Origin: a virus
DNA: 64,000 nt
IMG/VR virus record: IMGVR_UViG_3300035704_000008
Location: 1 to 64,000 of that record
Direction: 5' to 3' (one strand)
The translations under genes and the position numbers were made by a program. Positions 56,623 through 64,000 of the stretch are shown here, piece by piece (position 1 is the first letter of the stretch; each line of letters starts with the position of its first letter). The notes under the pieces were generated by a model. It had not been told where the DNA came from. It made no database searches and saw nothing but the letters and a program-made list of their open reading frames with translations.

Positions 56623-56794
56623 CGCGCTGCTGAACGGCCGGCCCGCCGAGGACTTCGAGCTCGCCGCGGTCGAGCACGGCCGCCGGTGCGAGCAGGAGCG
56701 GGACGCGGAGATCGTCGCGGGCCTGCTGGCGGAGTACCCGCGTGAGCCGTCGCCGGTCCTCCGGCCGGTGACGGAACTGGCGGAGCTGCCGTGA
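56615..56794 (+). CDS. Hypothetical small protein
   Basis: 59 residues, ATG 56615 overlapping the upstream stop by eight bases. Acidic helices (EDFELAAVEHGRRCEQERDAEI). Function unknown. Confidence 0.55.
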   Translation: MGDALLNGRPAEDFELAAVEHGRRCEQERDAEIVAGLLAEYPREPSPVLRPVTELAELP

Positions 56795-57183
56795 CCGGGG
56801 ACTGCCTGTGCCTGAACCTGGGCATCGAATGCCTGTGCGCCCGCCCCGGGCGCCCCGTACGCGCGCCGCACGGCACCCTGGCCGCGGCCCGCCGCCACTA
56901 CCGGCGCGAAGGACCCGGGTGGGCGTGCCGGCCATGCAGGCAGGCTGAGGCGCGGCGGGAGCAGCGGCCGGCCGGGCTGGCCCGCGCCGGGCCCGGGTCC
57001 GGCCGGCGGATCCGCGAGATGCGGCACCAGGCGGGAATGACCCAGGCGGGGCTCGCCGCCGTGCTGGGCGTCGCGCAGAACACCCTGTCGTCGTGGGAGG
57101 CCGGCCGGTACCGTCCCGCTGCGGGGGTCCTGGCCCGGGTGGCGGCGGTGGCGCAGGCCGCGGAGGCGCCTCGTGCCGCCTGA
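56791..57183 (+). CDS. XRE HTH protein with N-terminal zinc motif
   Basis: 130 residues from GTG 56791. Cys-rich N-terminus (DCLCLNLGIECLCARPG; WACRPCRQAEARR) and a C-terminal XRE domain (REMRHQAGMTQAGLAAVLGVAQNTLSSWEAGRYRP, in part). Likely an early or late-switch regulator. Confidence 0.7.
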   Translation: MTGDCLCLNLGIECLCARPGRPVRAPHGTLAAARRHYRREGPGWACRPCRQAEARREQRPAGLARAGPGSGRRIREMRHQAGMTQAGLAAVLGVAQNTLSSWEAGRYRPAAGVLARVAAVAQAAEAPRAA

Positions 57184-57391
57184 GACGCTCGCCGCGTTCG
57201 GCGCCGCCCTGTACCGGCTGCGCGCGGCCCGGAGGTGGCCGCTGCGGCGTGCCGCGCGTGAGGCGGGGGTGTGCGTGTCGACGGTGATGCGGGCGGAGCA
57301 GGGGCGCAGCGTGGGGCTGGCGCAGGCGATGGGGCTGGCGGGCGCGTACGGCACGACCGTCGGCGCGCTGCTCGACGGGGACGACCAGTGA
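57173..57391 (+). CDS. XRE-type HTH protein
   Basis: 72 residues from GTG 57173. LYRLRAARRWPLRRAAREAGVCVSTVMRAEQGRSVGLAQAMGLAGAYG, read in parts, is a HTH domain. Two consecutive HTH genes precede the methyltransferases. Confidence 0.65.
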   Translation: MPPETLAAFGAALYRLRAARRWPLRRAAREAGVCVSTVMRAEQGRSVGLAQAMGLAGAYGTTVGALLDGDDQ

Positions 57392-58536
57392 CCGCCGTCG
57401 TGCTCCGCGGTGACGCCCGCCGCCTGCCGCTGCCGGACGGCTGCGTGGACCTCATCGTGACCAGCCCGCCCTACTTCGGCCTTCGCAGCTACACCGACGA
57501 CGGCGCGCACTATGACGGGCAGATCGGGTCGGAGGCGACCCCGGGGGAGTGGCTGGCGGCGCTGGTGGGGTGCACGGCGGAGTGGGTGCGGGTGCTGAAG
57601 CCGTCCGGGTCGATCTTCGTCAACCTCGGCGACAAGTACAACTCCCGCACGGTGCCCGATGCCGCCCCCAAGTCGCTGCTGGGGTTGCCGTGGCGGTACG
57701 CCCTGGCCTGCATGGACCAGCTCGGCCTGATCCTGCGCCGCGACATCATCTGGTCCAAGCCGAACGGCCTCCCCGAGTCCGTCACCGACCGGTGCCGCTC
57801 CTCCCACGAGTACCTGTTCCACCTGGTGCGGCAGCCGCGGTATTACGCCGCCGTCGACGAGATCCGCGAACCGCACACTGCGGACCCGCCGCATCGGCCC
57901 GGGCGCAACGCGATGCAGGCGCGGAACGTGAGCCTGCCCGGCGGCATGGCTCCATGGTCCGGCCCCAACCCGCTGGGGAAGCTGCCGGGCAGCGTGTGGG
58001 ACATCCCGTCGCAGCCTCTCACCGTCCCCGCGCGGCTGGGCGTGGATCATTTCGCGGCGTTTCCGATGGAGTTGCCGCGGCGGTGCGTGCTGGGGTGGTC
58101 GCCGCCGGGTGTGTGCACCGCCTGCGGCGAAGGCCGCCGCCCGGTCACGGACAAGAGCTACGCCCGGCGCCATGGCACGTCTGGCTTCAAGAAAGACGGC
58201 AACGAGCCGTTCGGGCGGCTGAACGGCACTGGCATGGCCGGAAAACCTGTGATGGACATGCAAGTCGCCATCACCGGCTATGCGTGCGCCTGCCCGGAGC
58301 CTGACGCGCCCGTCCGCCCGGCCCTAGTTGTAGATCCGTTCGGCGGGACCGGCTGCACGGCGCTCGTGGCGGCCGCGTACGGCCGCACGGGCGTCTCCGT
58401 GGACCTGTCCATGGATTATGCGCGGCTGGCGAAGTGGAGAACTAACGATCCAGCCGAGCGGGCGAAGGCGTTGCAGGTGCCGAAGCCGCCGCCCGTCCCG
58501 GACGGCCAGGGCTCGCTGTTCGATGAGGCGTCATGA
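57388..58536 (+). CDS. DNA methyltransferase (N4-cytosine/N6-adenine, beta class)
   Basis: 382 residues from GTG 57388. The catalytic TSPPYFGLRSY motif comes first and the SAM-binding DPFGGTGCTALVAAAYGR block is near the C-terminus, so it is a beta-class enzyme; SPPY favours N4-cytosine. WSPPGVCTACGEGRRP and ACACPEPD contribute a zinc site in the target-recognition region. Likely protects phage DNA from restriction. No cognate nuclease nearby. Confidence 0.88.
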   Translation: MTAVVLRGDARRLPLPDGCVDLIVTSPPYFGLRSYTDDGAHYDGQIGSEATPGEWLAALVGCTAEWVRVLKPSGSIFVNLGDKYNSRTVPDAAPKSLLGLPWRYALACMDQLGLILRRDIIWSKPNGLPESVTDRCRSSHEYLFHLVRQPRYYAAVDEIREPHTADPPHRPGRNAMQARNVSLPGGMAPWSGPNPLGKLPGSVWDIPSQPLTVPARLGVDHFAAFPMELPRRCVLGWSPPGVCTACGEGRRPVTDKSYARRHGTSGFKKDGNEPFGRLNGTGMAGKPVMDMQVAITGYACACPEPDAPVRPALVVDPFGGTGCTALVAAAYGRTGVSVDLSMDYARLAKWRTNDPAERAKALQVPKPPPVPDGQGSLFDEAS

Positions 58537-58556
58537 CCGCAACCGTGACAGCAACC
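58534..58556. repeat. Integrase arm-type site, copy 1
   Basis: The 23-bp sequence at 58534-58556 (TGACCGCAACCGTGAC + AGCAACC) recurs with one mismatch at 58754-58776, on the other side of the att core. Paired direct repeats flanking a core are typical arm-binding sites of tyrosine integrases. Confidence 0.65.
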
Positions 58557-58648
58557 CGCGCTGTGGACACCAGCGGACCACAGGGGACAAGGGTGCCCGT
58601 GACCAGGATTGACCGCGCTGGAGTCCACCGGTGTCCGCCGCCGCCCAG

Positions 58649-58695
58649 GACTACGGATCAGAAGGTTGGGGGTTCGAGTCCCTCCGAGCGCGCCA
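58649..58695 (+). other. attP core: 3' half of tRNA-Arg(ACG)
   Basis: The 47 bases correspond to a tRNA-Arg from the anticodon loop (CTACGGA), 3' anticodon strand (TCAGA), variable region, T-arm (GGGGG-TTCGAGT-CCCTC), acceptor 3' strand (CGAGCGC), discriminator G and CCA. No 5' half precedes it and phage genes lie on both sides, so it is attP rather than a tRNA gene. Integration would restore the host tRNA. The integrase is 0.9 kb away. Confidence 0.85.
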
Positions 58696-58753
58696 CGCTG
58701 ACCAGGGAAAACGCGCCGGGTTACAGGGGTGTAACTCTCAGAAGGTCGTTGCG

Positions 58754-58776
58754 TGACCGCAACCGTGACTGCAACC
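58754..58776. repeat. Integrase arm-type site, copy 2
   Basis: Second copy of the 23-bp repeat at 58534-58556 (22 of 23 identical), just before the cytosine methyltransferase start. The stretch between 58537 and 58789 holds no gene apart from the att core. Confidence 0.65.
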
Positions 58777-58789
58777 GGCGGCGGTCACC

Positions 58790-59452
58790 GTGACGCGGCC
58801 AAGATTGCTGGACCTGTTCTGCGGCGCTGGCGGCGCGGCCGAGGGCTACCACCGCGCCGGGTTCGATGTCGTCGGCATCGACATTAACCCGCAGCCGAAC
58901 TATCCCTTTGAGTTCATCCGGGCCGAGGGGAACTGGCACCGATCGTGGCTGGAGCCCTGGCAAGTGCGCGGCTACTCCGCCATTCACGCCTCGCCTCCGT
59001 GCCAGGCGTTCACCGCCTACCGCCGTCGCGGTGCCGGAGTCGGCGACAGCTACCCCGACCTGATCGGCGAGATGCGCCAGATCCTCATCAAGACCGGACT
59101 TCCCTGGGTGATGGAGAACGTGCCCGGCTCACCGGTCCAGCCGATGGTTCAGCTCTGCGGCTCATCGTTCGGGCTGGACGTGCGCCGCCATCGCTGGTTT
59201 GAGACGAACGTCCCGATGATGTCGCCGCCATGCGCGCACGGCCTCCAGCGGGTGCCACGGTTCGCTCACGCCACCAACCGGAAGAACCTCCGGCGCACCG
59301 TCGAGATCGGCGTGTGGCGCATCCCGCTCCCGGTCCAGCAGCAGGCCATGGGTATCGACTGGATGACGCTCGACGAACTCAGCGAGGCGATCCCGCCTGC
59401 GTACACCGAGTACATCGGCGAGCAGCTACTCGCGGCTGGACGCGCCCTATGA
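58790..59452 (+). CDS. C5-cytosine DNA methyltransferase
   Basis: 220 residues from GTG 58790. Motif I LLDLFCGAGGAAEGYHRAG, acidic GIDINPQ, catalytic ASPPCQAFT (motif IV), VMENVPGS (motif VI) and HRWFETN (motif VIII). At 220 residues it is shorter than the usual 300-400, with a very small target-recognition domain, as in other phage enzymes. It would protect phage DNA or imitate host methylation. Confidence 0.88.
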   Translation: MTRPRLLDLFCGAGGAAEGYHRAGFDVVGIDINPQPNYPFEFIRAEGNWHRSWLEPWQVRGYSAIHASPPCQAFTAYRRRGAGVGDSYPDLIGEMRQILIKTGLPWVMENVPGSPVQPMVQLCGSSFGLDVRRHRWFETNVPMMSPPCAHGLQRVPRFAHATNRKNLRRTVEIGVWRIPLPVQQQAMGIDWMTLDELSEAIPPAYTEYIGEQLLAAGRAL

Positions 59453-59583
59453 CTTCTGAGCCTGAGCCCGACTGGGAAACGATCCTCGAGATGCAGATCG
59501 AGGCCGAGCGGGATTTCTTCGGCTGGGATGAGAACTCTGATGCCGGAGAATCGGCCTGGAGCGAGGTCGAGCCGCCGTACTAG
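59449..59583 (+). CDS. Small acidic protein
   Basis: 44 residues, ATGA overlap with the methyltransferase. DWETILEMQIEAERDFFGWDENSD; very acidic. Ends convergently with the integrase (4-base overlap). Confidence 0.55.
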   Translation: MTSEPEPDWETILEMQIEAERDFFGWDENSDAGESAWSEVEPPY

Positions 59584-60854
59584 CGCTGGCGCAGCCCTTC
59601 GAGGACCCGGTCCATGACGTCCGCCCCGGCCCGCGGCACGTCCTCCAGCGCGTGCACGTACACCTGCGTCGTGGAGATCCGGGCGTGCCGGAGCATCCGC
59701 TGCACCGTCTTCAGGTCCGCGCCGCCGGCCAGCGCATAGGACGCGCACGCGTGCCGCAGGTCATGCAGCCGGGCCGGCCGTTCGATCCCGGCGCGGTCCC
59801 GGACCTTCTCCCACTGCCGGTTGATGTTCCGCGGCTCGACCGCCGTCCCCAGCCCGGTGGTGAACACGAGGCCGAGGTCGGCCCACGCGGGCGCGGCCAT
59901 CCGCTGGCGCCGCTGCTCGGTGCGCCACGCGGCCAGCGCCTCTACGGCGGCGTCGGGGAGCGCGACGGGCTCCCTGGAGGCGCGGGTCTTCAGGTCCCGG
60001 GCCACCAGCCGGCCCCGGCCGCGTTTCCCGGTGGCCGGGTCGGCGTCGCCGCGCTGGCGCTGCACCTGCAGCCCCGGCGTCCAGATCCGCCGCTCCAGGT
60101 CCAGGTCATCCCACCGCATGCCCAGCCCTTCGCCGCGGCGGAACCCGAGCAGGAACGCGACCAGCCAGTAGCACCACCACCGGTCTTCCGCCATCGCGGT
60201 CAGGAGCGCGGAGGCGTCGCCGGGCGCGAGGATGACGGGCGCGGCCGGGTCGGCCTTCGGCGGGGCTACGAGGTCGACCACGTTGCGGGTGAGCCCGGCG
60301 GTCTCGTCGCGGATCGCGTCGGCGATCATCTTGTGGAGGATCTCCCGGCAGTACGCGACGGTGCGCGGCGAGAGGGTTTTACGCGGTTCGTCACGCCGTT
60401 CGTCACGCGTTTTGCGCGGCTGGCGGCCGGACGGCTTGCGCGATAGGCGGTCCTGCCACTCCCGTACGGTGTCGGCGCGGAGCTCGGCGAGCCTGATATG
60501 GCCTATGCCGTCACGCGGGGACAGGATGTGCAGGCGGGCGTTATCACGGTAGGAGTCCATCGTGGAGGCGGCCAGGCGCCCGGCGCGGACGTACTGGGGG
60601 AGGGTGGTGCCGAGCCATCGGGTGAACGCGTCGGCGATGGTCTGGTGCGGGTCCTCCGGCAGGCCCTGCGCGAGCTTGGCCTCGAGGTCGGCGCGTTTGT
60701 CGATGGCGTCGCGGCGGGTTTTGCCGTAGACGTAGCGGGGGCGGGTGTCGATGCCGCCGCCGGGTGGGTAGGCGCGGGCTTGCCAGCGTCCGTCGGCGCG
60801 TTTCCAGGGTTTGCCTTCGCGGTTGGGCCGCGCCCCGGCCGGCTTACCGGTCAC
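59580..60854 (-). CDS. int: Tyrosine integrase
   Basis: 424 residues from GTG 60854 (GTGA overlap with the preceding gene). N-terminal arm-binding part (KPWKRADGRWQARAYPPGGG; YVYGKTRRDAIDKRADL), core-binding helices (IADAFTRWLGTTLPQYVRAG), then the catalytic domain with Arg in LLGFRRGEGLGMRW, LHDLRHACASYAL (His, Arg) and nucleophile Tyr in STTQVYVHALED. It recombines attP with the host tRNA-Arg gene. Confidence 0.93.
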   Translation of the reverse strand: MTGKPAGARPNREGKPWKRADGRWQARAYPPGGGIDTRPRYVYGKTRRDAIDKRADLEAKLAQGLPEDPHQTIADAFTRWLGTTLPQYVRAGRLAASTMDSYRDNARLHILSPRDGIGHIRLAELRADTVREWQDRLSRKPSGRQPRKTRDERRDEPRKTLSPRTVAYCREILHKMIADAIRDETAGLTRNVVDLVAPPKADPAAPVILAPGDASALLTAMAEDRWWCYWLVAFLLGFRRGEGLGMRWDDLDLERRIWTPGLQVQRQRGDADPATGKRGRGRLVARDLKTRASREPVALPDAAVEALAAWRTEQRRQRMAAPAWADLGLVFTTGLGTAVEPRNINRQWEKVRDRAGIERPARLHDLRHACASYALAGGADLKTVQRMLRHARISTTQVYVHALEDVPRAGADVMDRVLEGLRQR

Positions 60855-61072
60855 GGCGACGCCTGGGGGATCTCTGCTGCTTCGTCCCGGTCGACCCAGA
60901 AGGTGCGCGGCGCTTCCGCGAGCTCCACGTAACGGCGGACGTTCAGGGCGAGTTCCTTGGTGGCGAACGGGCCGAGGATCTTCTCGCCGCCACGGGCCAG
61001 GACATCCGTAGCGATCCACCAGTTTTGCGGGCTGTTCTCTACGGCCGGGCTGACCTTCTGTGTGTCTTCCAT
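60851..61072 (-). CDS. Hypothetical small protein upstream of integrase
   Basis: 73 residues, ATG 61072. NWWIATDVLARGGEKILGPFATKELALNVRRYVELAEAPRTFWV has the look of a small strand-helix protein; it is co-transcribed with the integrase. May modulate integration, not a classic excisionase. Confidence 0.6.
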   Translation of the reverse strand: MEDTQKVSPAVENSPQNWWIATDVLARGGEKILGPFATKELALNVRRYVELAEAPRTFWVDRDEAAEIPQASP

Positions 61073-61198
61073 GCTCTGACACTACCCAGGATGGACATGT
61101 CTGGTCTAGAGTGGACTCCGGATGTCTCCATTTACCGTCAGCCATGGCGGGAGAGCACGGGAGCCTGTCTCCAGGCCCCGGCAGGCGAAGGGATCACG

Positions 61199-61501
61199 AT
61201 GACCGACCGCCACCCAGGCGAGATCGACGTCGGCACCGCGGTGCTCGGGCTCATGACGACCAGGCGCGTCGCGGAGCTGCTCGACTTCTCGGAGCGGCAG
61301 GTCCGCCGCATGATCGCGTCGGGGGCGCTGGAGGCCGTCAAGGACGGCGGCAGCGTGCGGGTCCTGCCGGAGTCGATCATCGCGTACAAGCAGCGGCTCC
61401 GCGGCCCCCGCGGGGAGGACCCGTGCGGGACGTGCGGCGGGACGCCCCCGGCGGGGTTCATCTGCTCCGGGTGCGGGCAGACGGGCCGGGCCGCGTCATG
61501 A
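61199..61501 (+). CDS. Excisionase-like HTH protein with zinc ribbon
   Basis: 100 residues, ATG 61199, divergent from the integrase operon. LMTTRRVAELLDFSERQVRRMIASGALEAVKDGGSVRVLPESIIAY, read in parts, is a winged excisionase-type HTH. The C-terminus has CGTCGGTPPAGFICSGCG, a zinc ribbon. Candidate excisionase or directionality regulator. Confidence 0.72.
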   Translation: MTDRHPGEIDVGTAVLGLMTTRRVAELLDFSERQVRRMIASGALEAVKDGGSVRVLPESIIAYKQRLRGPRGEDPCGTCGGTPPAGFICSGCGQTGRAAS

Positions 61502-61716
61502 CCGCCCACGCCGACATGTCCGCGGCGGGCCTGCGGGTCCTGGACCTGCTCACCGTGCCGGAGGCCGCCGCCCGGATAGGCCGCTCGCCGGAGAAGGTGC
61601 GCAGCCTGATCGCCGGTGGCGTCCTGAAGCAGGAGCGGTTCGGCGCGCTGGTGCGGGTCACCCCGGAGTCGGTGGCGGCATACGAGCAGCGGCATCACGA
61701 TCAAACGGAGGACTGA
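61498..61716 (+). CDS. Excisionase-like HTH protein
   Basis: 72 residues, ATGA overlap. LLTVPEAAARIGRSPEKVRSLIAGGVLKQERFGALVRVTPESVAAYEQ, read in parts, is a MerR-type/excisionase HTH, similar to but shorter than the preceding one. The tandem pair probably arose by duplication. Confidence 0.72.
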   Translation: MTAHADMSAAGLRVLDLLTVPEAAARIGRSPEKVRSLIAGGVLKQERFGALVRVTPESVAAYEQRHHDQTED

Positions 61717-61717
61717 C

Positions 61718-61924
61718 ATGGACGAGTTCAAGACCGGCGACACCATCGAGCACCGCCTGATGCCCGGATTCACGATGCCCGTGCTGGAGACCCGCGACTG
61801 CGAGACCGACTCCGGCCGCCCCGAACCGCACCTCGCGTACAAGATCAGCGACCCGGACGGTAACGAGGACTGGCTGTGCGCGCACGACGTGCAGAAGCCC
61901 GGCCAGAACCTCGCGTGGCAATGA
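61718..61924 (+). CDS. Hypothetical small protein
   Basis: 68 residues, ATG right after the previous stop. GDTIEHRLMPGFTMPVLETRDCETD, AYKISDPDGNEDWLCAHDVQKPG: beta-rich, two Cys. Last plus gene before a terminator. Confidence 0.6.
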   Translation: MDEFKTGDTIEHRLMPGFTMPVLETRDCETDSGRPEPHLAYKISDPDGNEDWLCAHDVQKPGQNLAWQ

Positions 61925-62028
61925 CTTCCGGGCGGCGCCGGTTCGGAGAACAGCCGGTTCAGAACAGCTGCCTGCTCAAGGCCCGACCTTCGCCTGAAGG
62001 CAGGTAAGCCGCCGCCCGGAACACGAAA

Positions 62029-62062
62029 CAAGGCCCTCCGCACGTCTGTGCGGAGGGCCTTG
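62029..62062. terminator. Bidirectional intrinsic terminator
   Basis: A perfect 15-bp stem (62029-62043 with 62048-62062) closed by GTCT, followed by TTCTC on the plus strand and TTTCG on the minus strand. It separates the convergent excisionase operon and lysis cluster. Confidence 0.85.
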
Positions 62063-62096
62063 TTCTCACCCCGGGAGGGGTTAAGCGTATTACAGT

Positions 62097-62864
62097 TCAG
62101 TCGACCCAGAACCTGATGCCCTTGGGCAGCGGCGCGGACGCGGGCTTGGTCCCGGCGCTGACCGCGTTGAGCCAGGCCGCCAGCGGGTCACCGAAGCTCT
62201 TGTAGTGCACGGCCGTCATGCGCAGCAGCGTCGACGGCGGCACGCCCAGCTTGGCGGCGAGCCGCGCCAGGGAGTACTGCCCGGCGGTGACGTACTCGCC
62301 GTGACCGGTGAACCCGGCCGGCCGCACGGCCGGGTCCCCGGAAACCGCGTCGAGCCACGGCCGGCTGAACACCGACACGTCGTAGGTCCCGGCGTTGCGG
62401 TACTGCACGCCGATGATCGGGAACGGGCCGCCCGCATGCTGGACGAGGGCGGCGGCCTCGGCCTCGGTGAGGTTCCAGTTCGCGACCCACAGGCCCACGC
62501 CTTCGCTGATGCCGCCGTGGATGAGGGCGTTGACGACGGGCGTGACCATGGACAGGGACATGTAGATGGCGGGGTGCCGCTGCCCTGGCCGCTTGGCGGC
62601 TGCGACGTTCGCGGCGGCGGCCTCGGCCCAGCGGGCGGCGACGCCGACGGTGGCCGCGCCGGCCTCGACGTCGAGAACGTCGGCGGTCGAATCGGTGGCG
62701 CCGGGGTCCTGGCAGATGCGGACCGCGCCGGGATGGGCTTTCCATTCGGCCGCACCCCAGGGGACGATGCCGGTGCCGGTCGAGTACCCGGCGGCCTGCC
62801 CCTTGGGGAGGTGGCTGACGTTGGCTCGAATCGCATCACAGACGGTGACGGTGGCGATCGTCAT
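62097..62864 (-). CDS. Glycoside-hydrolase-like protein, candidate endolysin
   Basis: 255 residues from ATG 62864. It has the GH25/DUF1906-like barrel pattern seen in actinophages: GQAAGYSTGTG, VRICQDPGATDSTADVLDVEAGAAT, AIYMSLSMVTPVV, GVGLWVANWNLTEAEA, IIGVQY. The C-terminal 60 residues (YSLARLAAKLGVPPSTLLRMTA ... LPKGIRFWV, in parts) are LysM-like and could bind cell wall. The holin-like gene lies upstream in the same operon. Confidence 0.7.
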   Translation of the reverse strand: MTIATVTVCDAIRANVSHLPKGQAAGYSTGTGIVPWGAAEWKAHPGAVRICQDPGATDSTADVLDVEAGAATVGVAARWAEAAAANVAAAKRPGQRHPAIYMSLSMVTPVVNALIHGGISEGVGLWVANWNLTEAEAAALVQHAGGPFPIIGVQYRNAGTYDVSVFSRPWLDAVSGDPAVRPAGFTGHGEYVTAGQYSLARLAAKLGVPPSTLLRMTAVHYKSFGDPLAAWLNAVSAGTKPASAPLPKGIRFWVD

Positions 62865-63007
62865 GGGCCTCCTGACGGCTGCGGGTGTGCGTGGTATCCG
62901 AGGTCGGCGGCGGCGGGTGCGGAGGGCCGCCACGCGGCGCGGCAGGTGCCGCACATGGCGGCGGCGTCGAGGTCGGCGTACGTGCCGCACCGGTCGCAGT
63001 AGCCCAT
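62861..63007 (-). CDS. Small zinc-ribbon protein
   Basis: 48 residues from ATG 63007, ATGA overlap with the next gene. YCDRCGTYADLDAAAMCGTCRAAW is a CxxC-15-CxxC ribbon. Function unknown. Confidence 0.65.
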   Translation of the reverse strand: MGYCDRCGTYADLDAAAMCGTCRAAWRPSAPAAADLGYHAHPQPSGGP

Positions 63008-63081
63008 GGCGGTCCCTCAGTCGGCCAGGGCTGCCGGGGTCCGGGGCAGCGGGGATAGGTGATGGCTCCCGCCGCGGCGGG

Positions 63082-63387
63082 TCACTCCGGGGCGGCGGGA
63101 GGTACCAGGGTCTTCTCCGGCGGGACTACCGCAGGCGGGACGGCAGCGACGAGCGGCTGCCCGTTGCCGTCCTTCGGATCAGCCACCGGCGTCACCTTGA
63201 ACCGGGCGTACAGGAACGCGGCCGCACCGAGAGCGGCCACGATGACCTGCGGGTCGATCACGGCGTGGTGGTGTGTCGCGTTGACGATCATGACGATGGC
63301 CGCGTAGATCGCGGCGACAGCCGACCCGAGCCCGGTGGGGTTCGTCGCCGGGGCCAGTGCGCGTTTCAAGGTGGCCTCCCCCTTCAT
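63082..63387 (-). CDS. Holin-like membrane protein
   Basis: 101 residues from ATG 63387 (ATGA overlap). Two hydrophobic helices (LGSAVAAIYAAIVMIVNA; PQVIVAALGAAAFLYARF) separated by HHHAVID, then a Pro/Val-rich tail. This is the common actinophage holin layout (NPTGLGSAV start). Supports the lysis role of this cluster. Confidence 0.75.
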   Translation of the reverse strand: MKGEATLKRALAPATNPTGLGSAVAAIYAAIVMIVNATHHHAVIDPQVIVAALGAAAFLYARFKVTPVADPKDGNGQPLVAAVPPAVVPPEKTLVPPAAPE

Positions 63388-63758
63388 CCGTCGAAGTTCG
63401 CGGTGCAGTTCCGCGGCGCGAACACCTGCCGCACGTAGCCGAGGAGCTGCCGGACGAGCGCCAGCCGCCGCTGCTTCTGCGCGGGTGTCTCGTGCGGCGG
63501 CGGCGTGCTGATCTGCGCCAGGTGCGTCCACAGGGTGATCTGCTGGGCGCGGGAGTCGTTCCCGGCCTGGCACAGCTGCACGACGGACGCCCGGGAGCTG
63601 ATGCCGCCCTGGACCGCCCGGATGGAGATCCAGGCGCTTGCCCCGGCGAGCAGGAGCGTCAGGACGGACAGGAACACGAACGCCCGGGCGGCGCCGCGGC
63701 TGATCGGCCGGAACGGCATCCGCAGCCAGCCCGCCCATGAATGCGGCTGGTCACTCAC
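63384..63758 (-). CDS. Membrane-anchored lysis-cluster protein
   Basis: 124 residues from GTG 63758. One N-terminal helix (AFVFLSVLTLLLAGASAWISI), then a periplasmic-type helical domain (VQLCQAGNDSRAQQITLWTHLAQI, in part; QKQRRLALVRQLLGYVRQVF) with two Cys. Could be a spanin-like or holin-associated factor; unproven. Confidence 0.65.
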   Translation of the reverse strand: MSDQPHSWAGWLRMPFRPISRGAARAFVFLSVLTLLLAGASAWISIRAVQGGISSRASVVQLCQAGNDSRAQQITLWTHLAQISTPPPHETPAQKQRRLALVRQLLGYVRQVFAPRNCTANFDG

Positions 63759-64000
63759 TGGCCTCACCGGCCTCCTGTGGCGATCCAGATGATGACGAGG
63801 ACCCAGACGGCGGTGTAGATGGCGAGGAGTGCCCATCGCGCCCGCCGTTCCCACCGCCCAGGAGGACCCGGGCGTGGCCCGCCACGGACGGCACGGTGAG
63901 CGCCAGCCCGGTGACCAGCAGGATATCCGAGGGGGAGCGCGAGAACACCTGGCTCAGGATCAGGACCATGCCGGTACCGGTCAGCAGCACGTCTTTCGCT
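63751..64000 (-). CDS. Membrane protein, N-terminus outside window
   Basis: Open to the right edge (83 codons visible). DVLLTGTGMVLILSQVF and DILLVTGLALTVPSVAGHARVLL are membrane segments, followed by a Gly/Ser-rich tail. Such a gene usually lies at the end of the tail module before lysis genes, supporting continuation of tail genes beyond the edge. Confidence 0.65.
   Translation of the reverse strand, partial: AKDVLLTGTGMVLILSQVFSRSPSDILLVTGLALTVPSVAGHARVLLGGGNGGRDGHSSPSTPPSGSSSSSGSPQEAGEASE

Noticed and set aside
58533-58793. 86-codon frame across the att site
   Set aside because: It reads through the tRNA fragment and the arm repeat, and no protein-like features are present.

Overview
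The window is a high-GC double-stranded DNA bacteriophage genome, or most of one, from a temperate siphovirus with an HK97-type head that infects an actinomycete. The evidence is uniform GC-rich codon use, many GTG/TTG starts, gene order, a tyrosine integrase beside a 47-bp copy of the 3' half of an actinobacterial-type tRNA-Arg, and regulators of actinomycete families (DUF397, DUF5753, DUF6879, BldC-like). No host housekeeping genes are seen. The minor tail gene runs off the left edge and a lysis-type cluster on the same strand enters from the right edge, so the genome is probably circularly permuted, with the missing tail genes outside the window.

Region by region. Positions 1-32944 (minus strand, read right to left) are the late operon: HNH endonuclease, small terminase, a large terminase split into ATPase and nuclease genes, portal, prohead protease, major capsid, connectors, two paralogous major tail proteins, tail-assembly chaperone with a -1 frameshift, tape measure, minor tail protein. 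This operon is interrupted by cargo. A glycan and tailspike island (about 11.4-22.6 kb) lies between capsid and connectors. A CgeB-like glycosyltransferase lies between the two tail-tube genes. Four plus-strand cassettes point against the operon. The capsid gene contains a 277-nt group I intron, visible because the missing capsid C-terminus resumes after it.

The plus-strand cassette at 27.06-28.74 kb is the most unusual part: two uncharacterised genes followed at once by a 0.63-kb array of 116 degenerate pentamers (GGCNN), divided into 11 units of 8-12 pentamers by single tetramers GGCA. The dinucleotide AG never occurs in the variable position. I know of no described system with this architecture.

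Positions 33-45 kb (minus strand) hold a palindrome-rich non-coding region next to the terminase genes (candidate cos/pac), a GIY-YIG nuclease, a secreted protein, many small genes, and a module resembling the transfer region of actinomycete integrative conjugative elements (FtsK/TraSA-like ATPase, DUF2637-like membrane protein, lysozyme-like protein, small membrane proteins). Positions 45-49.5 kb hold regulators and a tRNA-like gene. Positions 49.6-59.6 kb (plus strand) are the early/replication operon, tightly overlapping: MazG-like protein, RecE-like nuclease, RecT annealase, an iteron-bearing initiator, HTH proteins and two DNA methyltransferases. Integrase, attP and excisionase-like genes lie at 58.5-61.7 kb, and lysis-type genes at 62.1-64 kb.

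Protein assignments come from reading motifs and remembered family features; no database search was run.
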